From the NCBI GenBank assembly GCA_003864495.1, contig ML133414.1, positions 334,495-398,494 on the forward strand: a DNA stretch of 64,000 bases, read 5' to 3'. Position 1 is the stretch's first letter, and each line of letters begins with the position of its first letter. Of the stretch, positions 54,690 through 64,000 are shown one piece after another. The position numbers and the translations under genes were made by a program. The DNA is from Nemopilema nomurai. Lineage: Eukaryota; Cnidaria; Scyphozoa; Rhizostomeae; Rhizostomatidae. The notes under the pieces are model-generated. The model did no database searches. It was given only the letters and a program-made list of their open reading frames with translations, and was not told where the DNA came from.

Positions 54690-57600
54690 CTATTTCTCCT
54701 CTTTACTTTCTTCAACGTTCTCCAATTCTTCATCATCGTCCCCGATCAACTTTTCGGATTCACCTTCAGTGCGACTGGAGCCGTAATTGACATACGTATA
54801 GAAATACGCCATAATGCTGAATATGGTGGCAACAACTGCAAGAAAGGCCGCAAAGAAAAAGAACTCCTGCGCCTAAAAATCAAGAAAAAACAACATGGTT
54901 ACGAACAACATGGCTGCAAACAACATGGCGTCGCCATCCAGCGAATCTTCCTTAGCATTTTTAGAATGGCAGTAAGGGGATTAAACAAAACGTGGAAAGG
55001 GGAAGACCCACGTGTTAATTTGAATCACCTTTGCGAAAGTGAGGAGCAATAGTGTTACGAATACAAGAAATGGTGGATGTTAATCTACATTTATTAAAAG
55101 TAGCATACTTCTGAATACATGGCAATACAAAAACACAGTGCTAGTTTTGTCGGATTGCATTTAAAGTGAACATAAGATCAAGCGAGCTTTTAGCTTTCTT
55201 CGGCTCTCTCCTTTATCAATTTAAAGCCACGTTTAAACAAGAACATAGCATGGATCAGGCGTACCCATGAAAACGGGAGGTAAAGGAGGGGGGATAATTT
55301 TACACAGCTGGAGATTCCGTAATTTGCAGCAGTTCCACTAAAGTGATTTCAAACAGACCATAAACTCACCATATCCTCTGTTAACTTTGCGCCTGCCAAG
55401 ACGACAACGATGAGATTTCCAAAGGAAACAGTCAGTAGCCATGAAGCCATTATGCACGACTTCATACTAGGTGGTGCCTGTGTGCAGGAAAACATGATTT
55501 GAGATATGTGGATAATAAAAAAAATCACAAACCAACGAGTAGGCCCATTTCAAATTCTCTTACGTGAAGCATGACGGGAAACGAAATGTAAGTTCATTAA
55601 AACACGAAGCTTCTGTGTAGTGTTAGCAAAAGCTTTAGTTTTAGACAAATTGATCTAACGGTTCCTTCCAACATAGTCATACTTCTTATTCACATCCGTG
55701 CATCTTAATATAATCGAAATATTTTCGTTCTGACTTCCAGCTTATAATGTAGGATTGGTTGTAAACTGTTCATTACACAATAATTAGGAAAAGAGGTCGA
55801 ATTTCAAGGTAATTAAATAGTATTATGAAATTAAGGTGGTTTAGAATGGGTACAAAAGCAATTTAGATGAATCGTGTTAATTCGCTGTAGTATTTTGCAG
55901 TTTAGAATAGAGGTGCTACTCAAAACTAGGAGTGGGCAATCTATCCTTTACTGGCCCTTCACAAAACGCCGCGAAAACCTTTCACGAGAAGCATACAAAG
56001 CAAACCTTTCTAGAATACTCAAACAAACATTGTTGCGTTGTAAGTCAATTAAGATAGCAATGGGCAATATATTCATACCTGCGAATAAGCAAACTCCAAT
56101 CCTGTGATCGAGAAAAGGACTTCACCAGAGGTGATTACAATGTACTGCGGAATTTGCCAAAGAATTGAACAGGACGCGGAGATACATCGGCGTAATTTAC
56201 TATTTGCAGCTGATTGAGAATAAAATGGAATGGCTGTTTATCATTATGGTACAGTTATCAGGCATAGTGGCATTCGAAGAGGCTTCACAACACGAGTAGT
56301 CCGTCATTGATCATTCTTTGAGAAGAAACAGTTCTAACATCTGCTGTTGCGTCTCAGATTTGCAGTATAAAATTTGCACGAAGAAACTTTAACTGATAAA
56401 GAGTTGCTATCAACGAACAAGTTAATCATATAACTTTAATAAATATCTGATTTAGGTTATGATCTAGATCAGATCTAGCCTAGATCTAGAATAATGGAAA
56501 AGGAACTAGTGCCTAAGTGTCGGATTAACAAAACTGACCATATCAATTCTAGATAGTATGAAATCATTCTAAAATTCATCGTAAAATTCATCATATTTAC
56601 ATCAAAATAAAAGCGAGCCTCATTTAATCCACCTGGCTTCGAAAATACAATGTGCGAGGGTAGGATGGTTAGAGGTCTTCTGTGGAATCTTCAGGTATTA
56701 CATCACCGGTCTTTTGGTTACATTGCCTTACAAAAATACCCATAAACACCTATACGACAACTATACAAATCGTACCTTGCTTTTGTCTTGGTTCGACTGT
56801 ATTACCACTGAGTAGATACCACCATTGCCAAACGTCAGCTCTTTCTAAAACAACAACAACAACAACAAAGTGTCACAAAAAGCATCTTAATGCAAGCCTT
56901 GGTCTAGACCATTAAAAATATAAGTGAATCTCTAAATGCTTCATCTGTAGAAAATTTCTTGTATATAATATATAATTTCTTGTTCATTACTAATCCCTTT
57001 GTAGGCACAATCTGGACATGGCATAATCTTTCGTTATGTCGACGATACACGTACCATGGCAAGAGCGGCCTGGGTCCCTTTTGCTGAAACTCTGATCTTG
57101 TAGCTACGAAGAAAACAGAATTTTACTCGATAACTAAGAAATAGTTTAAGATATATTTGCAATGATCCACCGCGTGACAACACTAGTGAATAAAAAGCCA
57201 TTTACGAGGGAATGTATGGCAAATGATCGTGAGAGAATAAAATCACTAAAGACAATTTTCAACAAAAAGCTTGATTAGGCATTGCAAGGGGAAACATATT
57301 TATAACAAATTTACACATCTTTATATGTGTATGAACATAAACTGTTTTAGGAGACGTGTAACGATGGAACTTACTGCTTTGCATCAAATTTGTGATATTT
57401 GTAAGAGGAGAATGGGCTGAGGTCGTATTGAGCAGACTTGTTTACTTTCACGGTAACCTCCTCCATAACGGTACTGCCAACATGGACAAAACGCGCAAGG
57501 GCTCTTCCCTTCCCAAGTGGAGTTACCTGGTCTTGAAGCTACGAAGCAAACGGAAAGTAAACTGTTAATTATTTCACAATTGCTAGAAAAAGCGGAACTA

Positions 57601-60600
57601 GTTTTCGCATACTTAAAAGTACTTTTTTCGTCCGACACTCCTCAGAGTATGCAAACGTCGGAAGATAACCAAAAACTGACCGAATAAATAGCCAGATGCG
57701 GATCGAAAACACTAGAGGGTGATAAGCAGAGCGCGTGATTGGTTATAATTGACCAATCTGCGTTACTTAACACTAACTTTAGAAGAGCCCAAGGGAAAAG
57801 ACGAACTCTTTCTGTCTACAAAGAATGGGATTTTCGATTGAAATATAGACAGACTCCAAAACACCTAGGCGAAAGGACAATCTAGCTTGCCCAATTATAC
57901 GAAAATTGTCGTCACTGTATGTTTTGGCGCAATCTGGATTCTTTAAAAGATGTTGTCCTATAGCCGAATCGCAATTAATTATTTCAATATTATCTTGAAG
58001 TAACTGCTAATAGCGAGATGTGTTACCTCTAACACAGAGTAGAGGAAAGGCAATGGGAAGTTATTGGGCTTAAAACTCACAACAAAGGCGGAAAGAAGCG
58101 TCTAAAGGTACATCGAAATTGCGTGGACAGTGACATCGAAATCCAACATTATGACGTCATACCTGTAATGGGACTATGCTGCTGTGGTTGAGACCAACAA
58201 CCCAGGAGTAAGTGAAATGTTCTTTGATCACCACCTTGTTATTCTTAGCTTTCACCGATGTGGGACAATTGACTGTTTCCACATCTAGCGAGGTCAATTT
58301 CGTAGGCACTGCAAAGTATTCAGTTGCCTGCAAAGAGGGAATTAAAATAAGGAAATGAGAAAAAATTGATTACGACAAGATGAAACAAGCATTAAAAGGC
58401 TTTTTTAGAATACTTAGCTTCAACTCTGCACCAACCAAGATGAATTAATTTTCTCTTGGTATTTTTCAAATGTCAAATATTTCCAGCAAAAGAAGGGGTG
58501 GAAATGAAAAGAAACTGAACAGCCAAACCAAAACTTTTTATATATATTCCAAAGAATTTTTTCATTCATAAACAGAAATGTCGCTAAACGATAGCGATAA
58601 ACACAACGCGATAAAAGAAGCAAGGACTTTTCTTGGTTGGTCAAAAGCGCATCCATGAATGAAGTTGCCACAGAAACGGAGGCTATGACATCTTGGCATG
58701 GAAATGAGGCTCCTCGACCACTAGATACCCAAACTCACCGTTTTCTTTGAAAGGGAAATATCTTTCTTAAGATTTGTACTCGAAACTTTAATATCACACG
58801 GAACTGCATTGATGACACGGAAGTTTGCAAATCCAGTAGCTGGCATCTTAGCAACAGATGAGACATTCTAAAAAGAGACAGAAAACATGAATCATTCAGG
58901 GCGGCTATAAATCAGCTAATTGGTAGCAACTGTAGCGGCCCTTTCTACAAGCAGCGCGTCCTTATACGACCAGCTAATGAGATTTAAAACCAGCTACAAA
59001 AAGGCCACGGAACAAAATAGAGGAAAAAGATTTCGAGTTGACGCTATTAAATAGACGAGTAGTGTCAATTACAGAGGAAAAGCTCTCTCATCTAGAAATT
59101 TCTGTAAATTGTTTTTACAAAAAAAGACTTGACTTTTATGTAACCTAAATCACCGACTCTCCTGGATGAGGTGAAAATGTCCCGCAACAGAAATAGAAGC
59201 AATGGATAACAACAACAACAACAACAACAAACAACAACATCAACAACAACAACAATAAAAACAACAGTTGTATTGGTTCAAAATTTTCTCGGCTACACAG
59301 AGGACTTCCACCAGCCTTGGTCAATTGTCAAAAAGGTGTGACTGTAATTCCTTGTGTTGTCACACTTCTACGAAGTTGTGGCCTTTTCAAATTTCGATGT
59401 ACGGTGTAGAAGAAGAATAAGATCAATGTATACCTCCATTTTGGACTGAAGGATCCCAGCAATAACAAACGATATAGCAGCAAGAAACATACCAAAGCTC
59501 ATTCGTTGCAAAGGCCTAAAGAAAGATTAGCAGGGAACTTACTTACACAAGAAGGGGAAACATTGCAGCAATGAATAAATTGGTGCTGAACTTTGTGACT
59601 TTAGAAATGCAAAGCCCAATTAAAGCATACTTGAAACATGATTAAAACATAAAAATCAAGCATAGATTCTTCGCAGGTAAATAAACAAGTAATAAGATCT
59701 TCACAAGATTAGAATGTTCTACAGTTTTCTTAAGGACACTTATCCAAAGAATAAAATAAATGTAAAATATGAAACAGCTTAGGCAACTCACTTTGTTAGC
59801 AATCTGCATCTTCTTGCAAGAGGGTAGACAATCGTTTCGAAGAAAGGAATTAGAATCATGACAAATACTGGATTAAGAGCCTGCAAAAGAGAGAACCAAT
59901 TGAAAGCCTAGCAAAAGGAACATTGAGGCGTAAAGAAAAAAAATTGAAAAGCATCGCACCAACTGACTGTTCGAAATGGGGATCAATTCATGATCAAAGG
60001 AATTTGGTTGTCCTAAATGACTTCTACAGCAGACTTTTGACACCAAAATAAACGTACTTCTAGGCCTTACACCTGAAAACATGCAGTAAATGGGAAACTA
60101 GAGTGCAGTCAATGATGAATGATGATGTCAAAAACTAGCAATGGTAATGACACAAATTGCATATGCTTTAGATTCAGTGTACTCTGAACGTAAAGAGCTT
60201 TCAAACAAATTTTATTATAAATAGATTTTGCAAATCATGATAGAAGGACTCTTTTCCATGATAGAAAGCCTCTTTTTCATACCTGCATTTGGTCGGGTTT
60301 CAATGTCCCTAGTGGCCCCTAAAAACAAAATACTTTGCAATAATTTGTTATTTCCCAGTTTGAGATTAGAGACAAACCTTTGGTACCAACAAAAAGTGAT
60401 AACAAGGACAGAAATAAAAGAATAAGTGAATTTTGAATAAGAAATCAAAGAATAAATGCATTTTGCATAAAACTTACAATGTCACCGTTCATTTCTATTG
60501 CTTGCAAAGTCCATCTTGATCCCTTTAGAAATATAATCATATCAGTGTCATAAAATGGGTTCTCGCATTCAACTACTGAAAAAACGGGTTTCCAGCTTAT

Positions 60601-63600
60601 AAACAAAAAGGCTATTTAACTAGTTAAAAACGTTTCTACGTTGAAAATAACACGATAAAGAAATATCAAGTATAAGCAGATTGAGTCTTAAAACTGTCTG
60701 TATTATTTTGAGATTCTGGAGTAAACATGAAGACGTAGGATAAAAACATAATAAACTAAGATTTAATAGTAAGGCAAATGACTTAAAATATTATTTGATG
60801 CTGATCGAGATCAGAATTTCTGAATTCAAGCTAAATATAACCAACTATTGGCAATGTATAATTGAAACAAATTCTAAGGTCTTAAATATAACTACAATGT
60901 TATTTAAATGCAGTCAAGGTCTGCAATATATAAATTGAACTACCTGTTGATCAAAGAGTGTCCAAAACACAGGAAGAGGCAAAAACATGAAAAGGACTTT
61001 GAACAGAGCCTTAATGTCAGCTATCAGAACTTCCTGCAAAAATAAAAAACAATAATATTAACTATCATCACAAAGCAACATATTCCCTCTTTGTTCTAAC
61101 TGTAGCTTTAAATTTAGAGGAAAAAATTACAACAAAAGAGGATAAACTACATCGAAAGGCGGAAACATATAATAGCAGAACCGAAGCACTTTTGCATCTG
61201 AAGAAACTCTAGATCAAATGACCTCTTTCATGGAAGAATAAATCAAAAACGGTCATCGGTAGATGTTTTGGTATAGCCTGGAATCAACAAGATAACAATT
61301 CTTTAGGGCTTCGTGTATTGGGTCATTTCGACTTGGCTCTTCTACTTCCACGGGAGCTTTCCTTAAAATGCTCTTTCACGCATCCTGTTTTATACTCACC
61401 TCTTCCTTCTATGCATTCATTCCACATAACGAGTTCCACACCAGCAAAACAATTTCTACATAACTAATACTTTACTTGGTAGGAACGCAACCTTTAGGGG
61501 AAAGGAAAATATGACCTTCGTTTTATGGACCACAGGAATACCCACTGTGAAAAAGCACTAGATTTGTTCTATTTCAAATTTGTTTTTCAATGTTCGGTCA
61601 TTTTTCGATGCTTTCATACTTCGACGAGTCTCAAATGTGAAAAACGTATAGTTTGATGCATTACGATGCTCTTTTTCATGCAATATTAGACTTTTTATGT
61701 AACCAAACTAGACATTCAAGCAATCATTAGATGATGTATAATATGTACAACAAAAGAGCAAACAGAACATAGACATCTGATTCACTCATGCAAACTCAAA
61801 AGGGAAATGGAATCTGCTTACGTCATATTTCTCTGCTGCCCAGTCCATCCAATGTGCCTTCTTTTCACCGCGACCACAGTTCGCTATCTTTCGTTTCAGT
61901 GCATACTAGAGTTGGGGGAATCGATTTTATTACATGAATCATTTCAGACTTCTTATTCAAATTGAAATAGACTCAAATGAAGCAAAGAGATGACAAGAAA
62001 TGAGAAATGACAGGGTAGGCCCAGGGCGTCCAAAAGATAAAGAACTATTCATAATATTTTGTGTTCTTCAAACTAGCAATGATAACACTGCATCAAAAAA
62101 GTAATTGGAACTTCAGTGGGACTTAAGTAGGAGCTTCACTGCTATAACTTATTGCTGAATAAAATTTAATGGCTCATAGAGTATTCAAACTCATCTTGTA
62201 ATGCTTTACGAATTTTGGAAGCATGATTTATTATTATAAATGAGACACTTACACAAACAGCTTTGCTGACTTCGACAACAATATTGCCCTCTGGTGGGTA
62301 TTGCTTGTACATTGAACTGCCGCTTACGAAAATGACCACAGAGATTATCATGAGAATGGCGGGCACGCCAAAAGCCAGCGGATAACAGTCGTGTCCAAAG
62401 CATTCGACGTCGCCTGAAACGGTAGAAATGACGTCATGAAATCAGCACTTACTAAGAATAAATGACATAATTAAAAAATGATTTAATGAATTAAAAGCGG
62501 TTAGATAGAGTCACAAAATAATTCAAACAACCGATAAGTGAATGAAACCAATGGATAATCGATATGAAAATAGACGAGTTTGGACAATCAACATTTATTA
62601 TAAAAAGAATAAAGTCATTGAACTGAGACTCACCCCTCAGAATGGGTGTTAGCAACATGGAAGTCAAACTTCCAACATTGATTGAAAAATAAAATATTGA
62701 GAAGAAACTTTGCAGCTTGCCCTCCTGTTGAAAAGAAGATAAAAAGGAACCTGTAATTAGACGTCTTTGTATGAACAACTTGAATTGAATTTGGGGTGTC
62801 CGGTTCCCTGTATTTTTCCAAGCATTTCAATAACAATTTATTTATATTAGGGATTGACATATCACAATATATCACCCTAGCTCAGAAGAAATCGTTTCCC
62901 TTCACGTCAGATTTAACTAGCCTGTGTGTAGCAACAAAAGCAAGACGGACTTGGAACATTTCAATATCGTTCAGTTTATTAAGCATAATTGAGTTCATAA
63001 AAAATGAAACATTTATCATTTGGGGAACGCTATTGTAAAATTCAAAGAGCCAAACTTCTTGGTAACAATATTAACCAGACTAGTAGCCATTTAGTCTTGG
63101 CATGATAATGGTTAAGTAAAGTAACTATTTTTTATCAATGGAAAAGTAACTGTTTTTGAAGAGCCAAATTTCACATTGGAAGATAGAAATTGATTTCGTT
63201 TTATCAAAGTGTGGCAAGTCAAATATAAGCATTAGAAACATTGGTGTTTGAGGTCATTTTAAAATATCAGATTAAAAAAAAGTCTGAACAAAACAATATT
63301 GACTAATATCACAAATAAGTTCTGCAGGTCCCCCGATTTTCAAATACGGCACCTAGAGTGTTAAATGAAAGGTGTGCAACATTTCACCTGGTATTCACAT
63401 AAAAGGTTGTTGTTTAGCAAATGTTGGAAACAGAAACCTTATCGTGCAAAAAGGCAATGTGTTTAAAACAAAAAGTGTTTATAAAACAAACTGTATTTAC
63501 AAAACAAGACGTGTGGCTACACAAACCTGCCCGGCTTCAAACTGATCTCCACCGAAAGCAGAAACACAGGGTTTAATTCCACCTGTTCCAATTGCTATTA

Positions 63601-63626
63601 ACAGCAGTCCAATCATGGGACCAACC
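54690..63626 (-). CDS. SLC15 (PEPT) proton-coupled oligopeptide transporter, 5'-truncated by window edge
   Basis: Seventeen minus-strand exons: 63527-63626, 62634-62724, 62253-62413, 61822-61905, 60944-61033, 60478-60522, 60283-60318, 59792-59880, 59434-59515, 58739-58867, 58163-58327, 57375-57538, 57055-57103, 56776-56844, 56079-56209, 55370-55477, 54690-54872. They give about 591 residues; roughly the first 120 lie past the right edge. The order matches PEPT1/2: [18 protein letters not shown]; the PTR2 signature [28 protein letters not shown] joined to GSRWTLQ; a large extracellular domain of about 190 residues (58867-56776); [19 protein letters not shown] with the conserved Glu of helix 10; and a final helix with an acidic tail. 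The family imports di- and tripeptides with protons across the plasma membrane. Exon 56079-56209 lacks one base (see separate entry). Confidence 0.95.
56159..56161 (-). other. Single-base deletion (frameshift) in an SLC15 exon
   Basis: The exon 56079-56209 is 131 nt although both neighbours require a multiple of three. Before the T3 run on the minus strand the frame reads [13 protein letters not shown]. After it, [14 protein letters not shown], the near-invariant PEPT sequence, lies in the next register. One more T restores 132 nt and a continuous family-like sequence. Confidence 0.85.
56851..56868. repeat. Short (CAA)n run in an SLC15 intron
   Basis: Six CAA units just upstream (transcription sense) of the acceptor of exon 56776-56844. 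Confidence 0.9.
59207..59267. repeat. Imperfect (CAA)n microsatellite in an SLC15 intron
   Basis: About 60 bp of CAA units with a few interruptions (AAAC, ATC, TAA). No coding role. Confidence 0.9.
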
Positions 63627-64000
63627 CTTAGGAAGGAATAGTTTTTAACTATTTAGGATGATTTTGCCAGCTTTTGCGCACTTATAGACACACAAAAACG
63701 AGCAGGGACGCATATTTAAAGAGTTTTATACTCAATTAGCTTTAACAAACACCCAAGAAAAGACATTTTTGGCACACCAAGGAAACTTTTTAGCCAATAA
63801 ATCATCGGTGATTGGAAATATTGGACTATTATCTGTCTATGGCAATTGCTAAGTAGACCTATTTGTCTCTTTAAAATTCAACAGAAAAAAATTATCAATC
63901 TGCTGCCGCTTGTACATGACTAGGAAAAGAAACATGACAAAATTGTCCCTAAAGAAACATCTAACAGTATTGTCATATTAGCCAGTTGAGGAGGACTTAG
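63627..64000. other. SLC15 intron running to the window edge
   Basis: AT-rich sequence upstream of the acceptor at 63627-63628. I see no further exon before the edge; the N-terminal exons should lie beyond it. Confidence 0.6.

Noticed and set aside
56079..56209. Alternative acceptor giving [19 protein letters not shown] in this SLC15 exon
   Set aside because: It keeps the downstream frame but yields a non-family N-terminal part. The upstream acceptor plus one missing base gives family-like [12 protein letters not shown] and correct phase on both sides.

Overview
This is an animal (metazoan) genomic window. The genes have GT-AG introns with consistent codon phase and encode animal families: chondroitin GalNAc-transferase, CENP-F, an SLC15 peptide transporter and a MARVEL-like membrane protein. 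The DNA is AT-rich, with Tc1-like, pogo/Tigger-like and LTR-type mobile relics. An invertebrate, possibly an anthozoan cnidarian such as a coral or anemone, is my best guess. That is an inference from gene and repeat style, not something the sequence proves.

Layout. 1-16945 is one uninterrupted tandem satellite of about 177-bp monomers, roughly 96 copies, entering from the left edge. Each monomer carries two adjacent perfect palindromes. From about 17 to 64 kb there are five protein genes, all on the minus strand: (1) an intronless chondroitin N-acetylgalactosaminyltransferase (18721-20529); (2) a complete CENP-F/mitosin homologue in 10 exons (22507-36994, about 3180 aa, one exon of about 8 kb); (3) a four-exon gene of unknown function that fuses a DRE-TIM/HMG-CoA-lyase-like barrel to an EF-hand (41066-46529, 625 aa); (4) a small four-helix, MARVEL-like membrane protein (51705-52220); (5) the last 17 exons of an SLC15 (PEPT) oligopeptide transporter whose first exons lie beyond the right edge (54690-63626).

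Mobile and simple repeats lie between and inside the genes. They include a Tc1-like relic with 39-bp inverted repeats and a transposase fossil in CENP-F intron 2, a pogo/Tigger-like MITE just upstream of CENP-F, and a small LTR-retrotransposon derivative with a tRNA-Trp-type primer binding site and a 47-bp minisatellite. A fold-back MITE sits in intron 1 of the DRE-TIM gene, and there are long (CT)n and (ATATT)n runs.

The genes show no operon-like functional link. Three single-base deletions break otherwise perfect exons, two in CENP-F and one in SLC15. They look like assembly errors and would truncate automated gene models.
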